From contig NZ_JABASV010000001.1 in NCBI RefSeq assembly GCF_016107625.1, positions 62,001 to 126,000 of the forward strand: 64,000 nucleotides of DNA, in the 5' to 3' direction. This DNA is from Vreelandella alkaliphila. Its GTDB lineage: Bacteria; Pseudomonadota; Gammaproteobacteria; Pseudomonadales; Halomonadaceae. How positions within the stretch are numbered: position 1 is the first letter of the stretch; the number at the start of each line of letters is the position of its first letter. The notes beneath the pieces are model-generated. The model had not been told where the DNA came from, made no database searches, and saw only the letters and a list, made by a program, of their open reading frames with translations. This document shows positions 29,342 through 37,742 of the stretch, one piece after another. Made by a program: the position numbers and the translations under genes.

Positions 29342-29724
29342 ACCCAAACTCCTGCCAGGATGATCAGAACGACACTGACGACAACAGTGATTTGTGCTTT
29401 TTTCACGCCACCTTCTAGGGTCACGCCGATATCCGCATCCATCAACAGGTGTTTGATACCTGCTACAAAATGGAATGCCAATGCGGATAACAATCCCCAG
29501 GCAATGAACTTGGCGAAAAAGTTATTGGCCAATGCGTTGCTGACGGCATCAAAGCCAGCCGGAGACGATAGTGATTTACCCAGCGCCCAAAAAGCGAAAA
29601 TCAGGCCAACGAAGAGGATGACACCCGTAATACGGTGTGTAATCGACGTTAGCGCCGGTAGTGGGAAATGTATCGTAGTAAGGTCTAAGTTTACGGGTCG
29701 TTTGCTATTCACGGCGTTATACAC
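29335..29724 (-). CDS. sdhC: Succinate dehydrogenase cytochrome b556 subunit
   Basis: A 129-residue membrane subunit. NSKRPVNLDLTTIHFPLPALTSITHRITGVILF is the standard SdhC start, with the quinone-site Ser/Arg in SITHR, and the haem-ligand His is in AFHFVAGIKHLLMD near residue 85. Three hydrophobic helices are visible. No ATG is available: the frame opens with GTG at 29724 and a second GTG follows four codons later (29712). I keep the first, but either may be used. Confidence 0.93.
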   Translation of the reverse strand: MYNAVNSKRPVNLDLTTIHFPLPALTSITHRITGVILFVGLIFAFWALGKSLSSPAGFDAVSNALANNFFAKFIAWGLLSALAFHFVAGIKHLLMDADIGVTLEGGVKKAQITVVVSVVLIILAGVWVW

Positions 29725-29733
29725 ACTCTCTTG

Positions 29734-29771
29734 GCCCGCTCTGCGACAGGTCGGGCATGGCCCGAGCGGGC
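29734..29771 (-). other. Hairpins in the sdhC leader
   Basis: GCCCGCTC (29734-29741) can pair with GAGCGGGC (29764-29771). Alternatively TCGGGC (29751-29756) can pair with GCCCGA (29760-29765). The two pairings share bases and exclude each other. They lie just upstream of the sdhC start. Confidence 0.4.
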
Positions 29772-30095
29772 AGTGGTTGCTGGAAGGGGCTCGGCCGTTG
29801 CCAAGTCGAGCACGACCTCCTACCTGCCGGTCGCGCGCCGTGGATTATAAGAACCTTCGCCCCTGCTGACAAACCGAACTCAAGCTTAACTCGACTATGG
29901 TGCAAGAAAAATGAGGTCAACCTGAGTCGATTTTGCGTTGCAGCATGGTTATAGTGACAGGAGATTGATGGTTTGATAAGTCCGTTAACGTGTCGTCAAC
30001 CCCCTGACGCCTCTACCACGAACTCCACGCTTATCATATACAAAGATTATCCAACACAACAACAGCTGTACAAGGATACCTAGCGCTTAGGCTAA
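29772..30095. other. Divergent sdh-gltA control region
   Basis: This stretch separates sdhC (minus) from gltA (plus). It holds the sdhC promoter at 29844-29872 and runs up to the gltA promoter at 30096. Between them I see no ORF, no long repeat and no regulator site I can name with confidence. Confidence 0.4.
29844..29872 (-). promoter_or_regulatory. Predicted sdhC promoter
   Basis: On the minus strand TTGTCA (29867-29872), a 17-bp spacer and a perfect TATAAT (29844-29849). It implies a leader of about 110 bases before sdhC. Confidence 0.7.
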
Positions 30096-30123
30096 TTGAC
30101 AAAATGTCGCACACTTCTATAGT
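30096..30123 (+). promoter_or_regulatory. Predicted gltA promoter
   Basis: A perfect TTGACA (30096-30101), a 16-bp spacer and TATAGT (30118-30123), about 75 bases before gltA. Confidence 0.7.
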
Positions 30124-30198
30124 AGGCGAGCCTTTTCGCCGGCGCGGTATGCGAAACAACGACATTACGTCCCAAACCGAATTCGAAAGGAGGCCAGC

Positions 30199-31485
30199 AT
30201 GGCTGACAGGAAAGCGACATTGACGGTAGACGGTCTAGAAAAATCGATCGAACTACCCATGTATTCCGGCACACTTGGCCCCGACGTCATCGACGTACGC
30301 GGCTTAGGTGCTGAAGGCCTGTTTACCTACGATCCCGGCTTCATGGCCACCTCTTCCTGCCAGTCCGCTATCACTTATATTGATGGCGGCAAGGGCGTGC
30401 TGCTTCACCGCGGCTACCCTATCGACCAACTGGCCAAAGAGTCTAATTTTGTCGAGGTATGCTACACCCTACTATTCGGTGAACTGCCTAACGATGAACA
30501 GTATGCAGATTTCGAGTCGCGCATTCGTAACCACACCATGGTGCACGACCAAATCAACAATTTCTTCAAAGGGTTTCGCCGCGATGCGCACCCAATGTCT
30601 ATTCTTTGTGGCGTCGTTGGCGGCCTAGCCGCCTTCTACCATGACCACATGGACATTACCCAAGAAGAAGATCGCGTGATCAGCGCTATTCGCCTCATTG
30701 CAAAAATGCCGACCCTGGCCGCAATGTCGCACAAATATAATGTTGGCCAGCCGTTCAACTACCCCCGCAACGACCTGAGCTATGCAGAAAACTTCCTCTA
30801 CATGATGTTCAGCAATCCGTGCGAAGAGTACAAAATCAACCCAGTGTACGCGAAAGCCATGGACCGCATCTTTATGTTACACGCGGATCATGAGCAAAAC
30901 GCCTCGACCTCTACAGTACGCTTAGCAGGCTCAACCGGCGCCAATCCCTTTGCCTGTATCAGCGCCGGTATTGCGGCACTTTGGGGCCCAGCACACGGCG
31001 GTGCCAACGAAGCCGTACTGAATATGCTTGATGAAATTGGCGACGACTCTGAAGAAAACATTCAGAGGTTTGTCGACAAAGCAAAAGATAAAGACGACCC
31101 CTTCAAGCTGATGGGCTTTGGTCACCGCGTATATCGCAACTTTGACCCGCGCGCCAAAGTAATGAAAGAGACCTGTGATGAAGTCCTTGCCGAGCTTGGC
31201 TTAGCTGACGACCCGCAGCTCAAAATCGCCAAGCGCCTAGAGCAAATCGCCCTTGAAGATGAGTACTTCATTGAGCGTAAGCTGTATCCAAACGTCGACT
31301 TCTACTCTGGCATCATTCTCAAAGCCATGGGCATACCGACCAATATGTTTACCGTTATTTTCGCGGTATCTCGCACCATTGGCTGGATCTCTCACTGGCA
31401 TGAAATGCTCAGCGAAAGCTACAAAATTGGCCGCCCACGTCAGCTGTATATCGGCCACGATATGCGCGACTATCCTAAAAAATAA
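30199..31485 (+). CDS. gltA: Citrate synthase (type II)
   Basis: A 428-residue enzyme condensing oxaloacetate and acetyl-CoA. It has the Gram-negative hexameric-type N-terminus ([25 protein letters not shown]) and the catalytic His in [12 protein letters not shown] near residue 265. The second His is in [14 protein letters not shown] near 306 and the Asp in YPNVDFYSG near 363. AAAGGAGG lies at ideal distance before the ATG. The gene is divergent from the sdh operon, the usual gammaproteobacterial arrangement. Confidence 0.98.
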   Translation: MADRKATLTVDGLEKSIELPMYSGTLGPDVIDVRGLGAEGLFTYDPGFMATSSCQSAITYIDGGKGVLLHRGYPIDQLAKESNFVEVCYTLLFGELPNDEQYADFESRIRNHTMVHDQINNFFKGFRRDAHPMSILCGVVGGLAAFYHDHMDITQEEDRVISAIRLIAKMPTLAAMSHKYNVGQPFNYPRNDLSYAENFLYMMFSNPCEEYKINPVYAKAMDRIFMLHADHEQNASTSTVRLAGSTGANPFACISAGIAALWGPAHGGANEAVLNMLDEIGDDSEENIQRFVDKAKDKDDPFKLMGFGHRVYRNFDPRAKVMKETCDEVLAELGLADDPQLKIAKRLEQIALEDEYFIERKLYPNVDFYSGIILKAMGIPTNMFTVIFAVSRTIGWISHWHEMLSESYKIGRPRQLYIGHDMRDYPKK

Positions 31486-31519
31486 CGCCACGGTAACAAC
31501 GTAGCGTGACTAGGATAAT

Positions 31520-31545
31520 AAAAGGCCACCCACGGGTGGCCTTTT
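31520..31545 (+). terminator. Rho-independent terminator of gltA
   Basis: GGCCACCC (31524-31531) pairs with GGGTGGCC (31534-31541), flanked by AAAA and TTTT, 35 bases past the gltA stop. Confidence 0.9.
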
Positions 31546-31632
31546 GCTTGTCGTAAATTCTCTTTTCTTTATTACTTTACACATAACATTCCAGCCCCCC
31601 CTAATACTCATCACACACCCACAAGGTGCTCT

Positions 31633-32514
31633 ATGCGAACCATCACTACTGTTGCTTTTATTGGCCTGGGCGTTATGGGCTACCCCATGGCAGGCCATCT
31701 TGCCAAACAAGGCCTTACAACGCGTGTTTACAACCGCACAAGCAGTAAAGCAGATACCTGGGCAAACGAGTATGGCGGCACCGCACATGCCACCCCCAAA
31801 GAAGCCGCTGACGGCGCTGACCTTGTTTTGATATGCGTAGGCAATGACGACGACGTCAGGCAAGTAACTATCGGCACCGATGGCGTGCTGAGCAGCATGA
31901 CAGCCGGCACCTATCTCATCGACCACACGACTGCTTCTGCTGACCTCGCTCTGGAACTAGACACCACCTGCCGCGAGCAAGGCGTAGCCTTTTTAGACGC
32001 CCCCGTCTCCGGCGGGCAGCAAGGGGCTGAAAATGGCGCACTAACGATTATGTGTGGTGGTGAACAGACACACTTTGACGCTGTCCACCCTATCCTTAAT
32101 CACTACGCTCGTGCCGTCACACTGATGGGCAGCGCTAGCAGTGGCCAGCTTACTAAAATGGTTAACCAGATCTGTATTGCTGGCTTAGTGCAAGGTCTTG
32201 CCGAAGGCCTTCACTTTGCTGAACAAGCAGGACTGGATCAACAACAGGTAATTGATGTGGTATCCAAGGGTGCTGCTGGCTCATGGCAGATGGAAAACCG
32301 CCACAAAACGATGATTGCCAATGAGTACAATCATGGATTTGCAGTGGACTGGATGCGCAAAGATTTAGGGATTTGTTTAGAGCAAGCTCGTCGACTGAGC
32401 GCCACGCTACCCGTCACCGCCCTTGTTGACCAATTTTATGCTGATGTGCAACGCATGGATGGAGGACGCTGGGACACTTCGTCGCTTTTGAAACGCCTCC
32501 AAAAGCCAGAATAA
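31633..32514 (+). CDS. NAD(P)-dependent beta-hydroxyacid dehydrogenase (3-hydroxyisobutyrate dehydrogenase family)
   Basis: A 293-residue oxidoreductase. The N-terminal Rossmann motif is FIGLGVMGYPMAGHLAKQG, the substrate-site motif FLDAPVSGGQQGAENG near residue 120, and the catalytic Lys GQLTKMVNQ near 172. The family includes 3-hydroxyisobutyrate, tartronate semialdehyde and 4-hydroxybutyrate dehydrogenases and related imine reductases; nothing nearby identifies the substrate. AAGGTG precedes the ATG. It appears monocistronic and is followed by a 420-bp non-coding region. Confidence 0.88.
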   Translation: MRTITTVAFIGLGVMGYPMAGHLAKQGLTTRVYNRTSSKADTWANEYGGTAHATPKEAADGADLVLICVGNDDDVRQVTIGTDGVLSSMTAGTYLIDHTTASADLALELDTTCREQGVAFLDAPVSGGQQGAENGALTIMCGGEQTHFDAVHPILNHYARAVTLMGSASSGQLTKMVNQICIAGLVQGLAEGLHFAEQAGLDQQQVIDVVSKGAAGSWQMENRHKTMIANEYNHGFAVDWMRKDLGICLEQARRLSATLPVTALVDQFYADVQRMDGGRWDTSSLLKRLQKPE

Positions 32515-32785
32515 TGCTTGACTTTTAAGCGTCTCAATCTTGAAAAGGGTTTTCCACACTATCTGTGGATAACCCTGTTCACAACCACTACAAAACGTCC
32601 CACAATCGCCATGAACAGTGACCCAGCCTTAAATTGATCATTTTTTAACCTAATATAACTTATTGATTTAAAAGGAATAATGCTAAATCACTGATTTTTT
32701 GAAACAACAGCTCAGGGTTGTGCACAACCCCTTCCGCAAACTTGCAAAAGTGGACAAGTCAAGCACAAAATCGTCCAAAAACGAT
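32515..32785. other. Non-coding region with DnaA-box-like sites and an AT-rich tract
   Basis: No ORF is supported here. A perfect DnaA-box sequence (TGTGGATAA, 32564-32572) lies 5 bases after a one-mismatch copy (TTTTCCACA, 32550-32558). TGTTCACAA follows at 32576. An AT-rich tract runs through about 32632-32700, followed by a perfect 16-bp palindrome GGGTTGTGCACAACCC (32715-32730). The arrangement resembles a replication-origin or DnaA-titration region, but there is no dnaA-dnaN or rpmH context. Confidence 0.4.
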
Positions 32786-32819
32786 TGAAATGAGAATGAT
32801 TTCAGCCAGCAGCTATAAT
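32786..32819 (+). promoter_or_regulatory. Fur-box-like dyad with an overlapping promoter
   Basis: TGAAAT-GAGAATG-ATTTCA (32786-32804) agrees with the classical Fur consensus at 11 of 19 positions by my count, and is followed by a perfect TATAAT (32814-32819). ATGAGA at 32790-32795 could serve as -35 with an 18-bp spacer. No protein gene lies downstream on the plus strand; the next gene is antisense tRNA-Glu. Confidence 0.4.
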
Positions 32820-32934
32820 AACGGGAACGCAAAAACCGACAGATGAGTTACCTCATTGTCTTTAATTAAAATGCGTATTTTGAGAAATGTTTGCCGACAA
32901 TAAATCTGCAAATAAATTTCGGGGAAGTAGGAGA

Positions 32935-33010
32935 TGGCGTCCCATAGGGGGTTCGAACCCCTGTTACCGCCGTGAAAGGGCGGTGTCCTAGACCACTAGA
33001 CGAATGGGAC
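32935..33010 (-). tRNA. tRNA-Glu (TTC)
   Basis: A 76-nt cloverleaf with encoded CCA. The acceptor stem GTCCCAT pairs with ATGGGAC, the D-arm is TCGTCTAGTGGTCTAGGA, the anticodon loop CTTTCAC has anticodon TTC, and the T-arm has GTTCGAA. It lies 82 bases after tRNA-Ala on the same strand. Confidence 0.97.
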
Positions 33011-33045
33011 GTTATTAACCTAAATAAATACGGCCTTGAGACACT

Positions 33046-33092
33046 ATATTGAAAACTTTGAATTGAAAATTGACAACCAGAGTTTTCAATAT
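33046..33092 (-). other. Hairpin between the two tRNA genes
   Basis: ATATTGAAAACT (33046-33057) and AGTTTTCAATAT (33081-33092) form a 12-bp stem in the spacer of the tRNA-Ala/tRNA-Glu precursor, abutting the CCA of tRNA-Ala. It may guide processing. Confidence 0.6.
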
Positions 33093-33168
33093 TGGTGGAG
33101 CCTAGCGGGATCGAACCGCTGACCTCAACACTGCCAGTGTTGCGCTCTCCCAGCTGAGCTAAGGCCCC
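33093..33168 (-). tRNA. tRNA-Ala (GGC)
   Basis: A 76-nt cloverleaf with encoded CCA. The acceptor stem GGGGCCT pairs with AGGCTCC and includes the G3:U70 alanine identity pair. The anticodon loop CTGGCAG has anticodon GGC, and the T-arm has GTTCGAT. Confidence 0.97.
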
Positions 33169-33190
33169 ACATGTCTCGAAGACGGAGCGT

Positions 33191-33219
33191 ATGTTACTGA
33201 TTACGCCCGCCTTCGTCAA
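33191..33219 (-). promoter_or_regulatory. Predicted tRNA-Ala/tRNA-Glu promoter
   Basis: On the minus strand TTGACG (33214-33219), a 17-bp spacer and TAACAT (33191-33196), about 20 bases before tRNA-Ala. A GC-containing discriminator follows, as usual for stable-RNA promoters. Confidence 0.6.
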
Positions 33220-33305
33220 GCCTTTCAAGCACCCTTTTCAAGCACCCGTATCACAGGCACCTCTGGAAAGCCCGCTAGTGCCGAGCCCTAAACATCAACT
33301 AGGCA

Positions 33306-34784
33306 TTAGAGATCACGAAACTCCTTTTCAAAGCGTTTGGCTTGCTTCTTAGAAACACCGCCTAGTACTTCAATGGCATTACGTAGCCGTGCTCGCGTCA
33401 CGTCAGAACCTAAGATTGCCATGGCATCCATTACAGAGGTACTCGACGCACTGCCAGTAATGGCAATAAAGACAGGGGCTAGGAAAGCCTTCATCTTAAT
33501 ATCGAAATGCTCAGCAAGCACTTTAACCTCAGCTAAGAGCACCTCTTTCGTCCATGCAGGCACGGCTTCAAAACGCCACACCAAGAACTGCAGCAGCTTA
33601 ACCAGCTCTTCTTTCTCAAGCTTCACGCTAGCAAAGTCGTTTTCCGTTAGCGCAGGCAACCCAGAGAAGAAGTGCCCCGCCAGCGGGATTACTTGGGAAA
33701 GGGTTTCCACACGTGGACGCACCTGAGGAAGTATTTGCTTCACGTACTCTTCATTGAATGCCCATTCCCGAAGCGCCTGAAGTAGCGCGTCGTCATCTAA
33801 GTCTTCACGAATATAAACGCCGTTCAACCAGGTCAGTTTTTCCAAATCAAACACTGGCCCACCTAACGATACTCGCTGAATATCAAACTCAGCCATCATA
33901 TCTGACAGGCTAAACTTCTCGCGTTCGTCAGGCATCGACCAACCCATACGGCCTAAGTAATTAGTGACGGCCTGAGGCAAGAATCCCATACGACGATAAT
34001 AGTTAATCGACGTCGGATTTTTGCGCTTAGATAGCTTGGACTTATCGGGATTGCGCAGCAGCGGCATATGGCACAGCTGCGGCATTTCCCAGCCGAAGTA
34101 TTCATAAAGTAACTGATGCTTAGGCGCTGAATTAATCCACTCTTCACCGCGCAGTACATGGGTAATGTTCATTAGGTGATCATCAACCACGTTTGCCAGA
34201 TGATAGGTAGGCATGCCATCTGACTTCAGCAGAATTTGCGCATCAACTTGCGCCCATTCAACTTCGATTGTGCCGCGCAACATATCGTTCACCACACAAA
34301 CGCCGGTACTCGGCACCTTCATACGAACGACATAAGGCCAACCTTCCTGTTCACGACGAGCCTGCTCATCCGCAGCCAACGCTAAATCAACGGGCTTCAA
34401 AGCCAAGTGCATACCAGCCGCTTTGCGAGCTTCCCGCAGTTCATCCAACTCTTCACTGGTGCGGTAACACTTAAAGGCATGCCCCGCATCCATAAGCTGC
34501 TGGGCGTACTGAGCGTAGATATCACCACGCTCGCTTTGCCGATACGGGCCGTGAGGGCCGCCCACATCAGGGCCCTCATCCCACTCCAGCCCCAGCCAAC
34601 GTAACGAATCTAAAATCATCTGTTCTGATTCAGCGGTAGACCGAACCCGATCGGTGTCTTCAATGCGCAGAATGAACTGGCCACCGTGCTGGCGCGCAAA
34701 ACAGAGATTAAACAGCGCGATATAGGCAGTACCTACATGCGGATCACCCGTTGGAGAAGGCGCGATACGAGTACGAACGGTCAT
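33306..34784 (-). CDS. gltX: Glutamyl-tRNA synthetase
   Basis: A 492-residue class I synthetase that charges tRNA-Glu. It shows the HIGH-type motif in [14 protein letters not shown] (residues 5-18) and the KMSKS-type motif SKLSKRKNP near 245, then the helical anticodon-binding domain. The start at 34784 ([11 protein letters not shown]) matches the family; the frame continues upstream, but without family sequence. The tRNA-Glu gene lies about 300 bases downstream on the same strand. A TATAAT at 34818-34823 may be its -10 element. Confidence 0.96.
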   Translation of the reverse strand: MTVRTRIAPSPTGDPHVGTAYIALFNLCFARQHGGQFILRIEDTDRVRSTAESEQMILDSLRWLGLEWDEGPDVGGPHGPYRQSERGDIYAQYAQQLMDAGHAFKCYRTSEELDELREARKAAGMHLALKPVDLALAADEQARREQEGWPYVVRMKVPSTGVCVVNDMLRGTIEVEWAQVDAQILLKSDGMPTYHLANVVDDHLMNITHVLRGEEWINSAPKHQLLYEYFGWEMPQLCHMPLLRNPDKSKLSKRKNPTSINYYRRMGFLPQAVTNYLGRMGWSMPDEREKFSLSDMMAEFDIQRVSLGGPVFDLEKLTWLNGVYIREDLDDDALLQALREWAFNEEYVKQILPQVRPRVETLSQVIPLAGHFFSGLPALTENDFASVKLEKEELVKLLQFLVWRFEAVPAWTKEVLLAEVKVLAEHFDIKMKAFLAPVFIAITGSASSTSVMDAMAILGSDVTRARLRNAIEVLGGVSKKQAKRFEKEFRDL

Positions 34785-35069
34785 CAAAATGTCCTTTTGG
34801 CAATAAAGCGTCTCGCCATTATACGCACCCTTACGGCAACCAGCAGTACCTTGCAGGGAACGAGTTTGACTTAAAAGCGTCTGATCAAAAGTTGGAAGCT
34901 CACTGATAGGAAGATGCGCGTTAAAGCACAATCGCTTAGTATGGCGCAGCCCCTATGATTCGTGTCCATACTTGAGAGCGCCTCGCGATTTTTAGTATGC
35001 ACAGAGCGCCGCCGAATAGGGTGGAAGTACACTCAACGAGCTTGTTTAGCTCATCGATAGGAAAATGAA

Positions 35070-35594
35070 ATGGAATCGCTAGGCTCACGTATAAAGCAAC
35101 TGCGGCTTCGGGCCAAGCTCAACAAAGCTGCCCTCGCACGTAAAGTAGGCGTATCAGATGTCACCATTTCTTACTGGGAATCCGGTGCGATCAAACAAAT
35201 CGGCCACGAACGCCTTGTTGCGCTCGCTGATGCCCTTGATTGCTCTTTGGCAACCCTGCTAGAAGGTGACAGCGCCGCCCCTCTGTTGACCCTGACACAT
35301 ACTGGCCCCCTCCCCTGGGAACAGGTTCAGGCAACTATGATGACGGTGCCGCATCATCTGCCGCTAAAGATTGACTGGAAAGCTCCCTGCATAATGGCAA
35401 CTCCCGGCCAAGAAACGGATTTCTCACCGGTGTCAGCAGGCGACTTAGTGCTATTAGGCCCTACCCATGTGTTTCACAAAGCTGGTCATTATCTGATCCA
35501 GCAAGAACAAGGTTATGTTATTGAGCATTTTGCTAAAGCGCCCAGTGACACCACCATACATGCGGTACTGCTAGCACACTGGTCTCCTGCCTAA
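35070..35594 (+). CDS. XRE-family regulator with a CI/LexA-like C-terminal region
   Basis: A 174-residue protein. The N-terminal helix-turn-helix (GSRIKQLRLRAKLNKAALARKVGVSDVTISYWESG, residues about 5-40) is a clear Cro/CI-type DNA-binding domain. The C-terminal part (PVSAGDLVLLGPTHVFHKAGHYLIQQEQGYVIEHF) resembles the beta-rich S24 domain of phage repressors and LexA, but I see no Ser/Lys catalytic dyad or Ala-Gly cleavage site. AGGA lies upstream of the ATG. It may be a domesticated repressor; its targets are unknown. No phage genes surround it. Confidence 0.8.
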   Translation: MESLGSRIKQLRLRAKLNKAALARKVGVSDVTISYWESGAIKQIGHERLVALADALDCSLATLLEGDSAAPLLTLTHTGPLPWEQVQATMMTVPHHLPLKIDWKAPCIMATPGQETDFSPVSAGDLVLLGPTHVFHKAGHYLIQQEQGYVIEHFAKAPSDTTIHAVLLAHWSPA

Positions 35595-35617
35595 AGCATT
35601 TTTATCTCCCCCACGTC

Positions 35618-36199
35618 CTACATTTCTTCAACTACGTCCACCTGGTCGCGCGTACGTCTTGGTTCACTGCCCACTAAGAAACTGCGCGAGTAGGTGGCAA
35701 CCTGCCCTAATCCATGGCGAGTTTGACTAACCAGCTCGCCAGCCAAGTGCTCCCCTTCACTTCCAATGCGCGCCTGAACAACTTCTGGCTGCACAGATGC
35801 TACTGAAAGCTGGACCTGCACAATATATCGTCCATCCGGTAAGCCACTGCCAGAACCAAAGGGGCCAGCATTAAACCGCCCTTGTAAAACACTGGTACGC
35901 TCCTGCCAACGCACTCGGCTTATCTCACGCTCAATAGTTACCTGAATAAGAGCGCCATCCGGCAGGTTGGTTTCGCCTTCTACCATTAAACGACGATCAG
36001 AGCGCAGAGAGGCCCTAGCCGAAATGGCTACAACGAGAGGATCGACCACCTCTTGTGGTTCAGCGCTTTGCTGTGGGCTAGGCATTTCAACGACCGACTC
36101 AGGCGGATCTGAGGGTGACTCCTCCTCCTGACCGCCACAGCCAGCCAGCAGCAGCACGATCACCAACACTAAACTGATACCACCTAGTGTCTTATGCAT
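35618..36199 (-). CDS. Predicted lipoprotein
   Basis: A 193-residue protein with a signal peptide and lipobox LLLAGC (Cys near residue 21), then a low-complexity acidic Ser/Pro/Glu stretch. A beta-rich region follows with the repeated pattern LPDGALIQVTIER / LPDGRYIVQVQLS, which suggests a small immunoglobulin-like fold. Gly after the Cys favours the outer membrane by the usual sorting rule. I do not recognise the family, and the neighbours give no functional hint. Confidence 0.75.
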   Translation of the reverse strand: MHKTLGGISLVLVIVLLLAGCGGQEEESPSDPPESVVEMPSPQQSAEPQEVVDPLVVAISARASLRSDRRLMVEGETNLPDGALIQVTIEREISRVRWQERTSVLQGRFNAGPFGSGSGLPDGRYIVQVQLSVASVQPEVVQARIGSEGEHLAGELVSQTRHGLGQVATYSRSFLVGSEPRRTRDQVDVVEEM

Positions 36200-36527
36200 A
36201 GAGACTCCTCAACAACGAAATATCAGCTTACCACTGCCTAGCCCTCATCACATTGAATTAGACCGCAAAAGAAGCAAAGTGCTGCAGGGCTCACAGGGGT
36301 TATTTCATTGACAAACGAAACTAATTTCGTTTTGTAGATTCAATACCTACGCGCCGGACTTTGAACAAGCGACATCTTCCACCTTTGCCGGCCTCTACCT
36401 TCACAATTAAGCAGCGCCTACTTTGTACTCAAACCCGCTTTTTGCGTACAATCGCTCGCCAATGACTCCCCCGCTGTTAAGCAACCACGACTGGCTTATA
36501 CCGCATCGAATGATGCAAGTGATTGAT
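36200..36527. promoter_or_regulatory. Divergent control region before dusA
   Basis: Two promoter-like signals face dusA. The first is TTGACA (36308-36313), directly followed by the dyad AACGAAA-CTAA-TTTCGTT (36314-36331), which looks like an operator. The second is TTGTAC (36424-36429), an 18-bp spacer and TACAAT (36448-36453). The second would start transcription near 36460. No gene is seen in this stretch. Confidence 0.4.
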
Positions 36528-37556
36528 ATGACTAAAGCAAGCCCAGCAGACGCTGCTCGTCTGTTTTCTGTGGCCCCCATGATGGATTGGACAACCCGCG
36601 ATTACCGCGCGTTTGCACGCACGTTAACCAAGCGGACATTGCTGTACACCGAGATGGTGACCACTGGTGCCATTTTGCATGGAACGCCCCGTGAGCGCTT
36701 TTTAGGCTATAGCGATGTTGAGCATCCGATAGCGTTGCAACTGGGTGGCAGCGATGCGGGAGAGCTGGCCGAGTGTGCAGCCATTGCCGAGGCGTGGGGG
36801 TACGACGAGGTCAATCTGAATGTCGGCTGCCCCAGCGACCGAGTGCAGAACAATATGATTGGCGCTTGCTTGATGGGCTACCCTGAAAAAGTGGCAGAGG
36901 CGGTGAAAGCTATGCAGGCGGCAGTGTCGATTCCGGTCACGGTGAAGTGCCGTATCGGGATTGACGATCAGGATGAAGATGCTGACTTGGCGCGATTTAT
37001 TGAGATCGTAGCGAATGTCGGTTGCGACGTCTTTACCATTCATGCGCGCAAGGCATGGCTGCAGGGTTTGTCGCCTAAGCAAAACCGGGATGTACCGCCC
37101 CTTAACTACCCCCGCGTGTATCGTCTGAAACAGAGCCACCCAGAGCTGCATATTGGCATTAATGGGGGGATTAAAACCCTTGCCGAGTGCAAAGCCCAGC
37201 TTGAGCACGTAGACAGTGTGATGGTGGGCCGCGAGGCGTATCAGAACCCGTGGCTACTCGCCGGGGTCGATGAGCAGCTGTTTGGTGAAGTGGGGCCAGC
37301 GCGCACGCGCTTGGAAGCGGCTAACGCATTTCGCCCGTATATTCAGCAGCGGTTAGATGAAGGGGCCAAGCTGAATCACATAACCCGCCATTTGCTGGGG
37401 TTATTTCAGGGCTGTCCCGGTGGCAGACGCTTCCGTCGCCACCTGTCTGAGCACGCGCACAAAGAGGACGCGGGCCTGCGGCTTTTCGATGAAGCGCTTA
37501 GCTTAGTTCGCGAACCCAAAACAGAGACCCAGGAAGCACTACAACCCGCGACCTAA
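36528..37556 (+). CDS. dusA: tRNA-dihydrouridine synthase A
   Basis: A 342-residue FMN enzyme that reduces uridine in the tRNA D-loop. It shows the N-terminal RLFSVAPMMDWTTRDYR, the catalytic Cys in NVGCPSDRVQ near residue 103, the FMN-site Lys/Arg in VTVKCRIGID, HARKAWLQGLSPKQNR, and VMVGREAYQNPW. The start is uncertain: in-frame ATGs occur at 36462, 36510 and 36528 and none has a strong ribosome site. I use 36528 because it gives the family length and follows the likely promoter sensibly. Confidence 0.94.
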   Translation: MTKASPADAARLFSVAPMMDWTTRDYRAFARTLTKRTLLYTEMVTTGAILHGTPRERFLGYSDVEHPIALQLGGSDAGELAECAAIAEAWGYDEVNLNVGCPSDRVQNNMIGACLMGYPEKVAEAVKAMQAAVSIPVTVKCRIGIDDQDEDADLARFIEIVANVGCDVFTIHARKAWLQGLSPKQNRDVPPLNYPRVYRLKQSHPELHIGINGGIKTLAECKAQLEHVDSVMVGREAYQNPWLLAGVDEQLFGEVGPARTRLEAANAFRPYIQQRLDEGAKLNHITRHLLGLFQGCPGGRRFRRHLSEHAHKEDAGLRLFDEALSLVREPKTETQEALQPAT

Positions 37557-37578
37557 TTCGGCTTACATGTTAATACGT

Positions 37579-37605
37579 CGCCTAGCGACTTGGGCGCGCT
37601 AGGCG
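37579..37605 (+). terminator. Hairpin after dusA
   Basis: CGCCTAGCG (37579-37587) pairs perfectly with CGCTAGGCG (37597-37605), 22 bases past the dusA stop. It is followed by TAAAACG rather than a U-tract, so it is a weak terminator candidate. Confidence 0.45.
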
Positions 37606-37615
37606 TAAAACGCCG

Positions 37616-37738
37616 CTATAGATTGCGGCCGGGCGACAGCTTACCAACGTCGATTGATGGGTAATCTTTATGGGACCAGACCTTGGTTAAATCGAAGGGG
37701 TTGATGCGGTATTTTTTGGCATCATCACGCATATTAAT
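37616..37738 (-). pseudogene. Remnant of a catalase gene
   Basis: On the minus strand about 40 codons read [18 protein letters not shown], then [19 protein letters not shown] and a stop. This is the segment of monofunctional haem catalases with the pattern [21 protein letters not shown], found roughly two thirds along the protein. Nothing upstream or downstream continues the match: the 5' side switches to AT-rich unrelated sequence at about 37740, and the 3' side ends at the stop and the dusA hairpin. It is a decayed fragment with no start codon of its own in context, left by a deletion or insertion event. Confidence 0.8.
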
Positions 37739-37742
37739 CGTG

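Noticed and set aside
31510-31926. 138-codon minus-strand ORF over the gltA terminator
   Set aside because: It crosses the terminator hairpin and the start of the dehydrogenase gene, and has no recognisable domain.
32690-32705. Four-codon mini-ORF with a good ribosome-binding site (AAGGAATAATG)
   Set aside because: Too short to support; an AT-rich tract will give such patterns by chance.
33223-33249. Short direct repeat TTTCAAGCACCC twice near the gltX end
   Set aside because: Only two copies in a 30-bp stretch with no promoter or terminator role visible.
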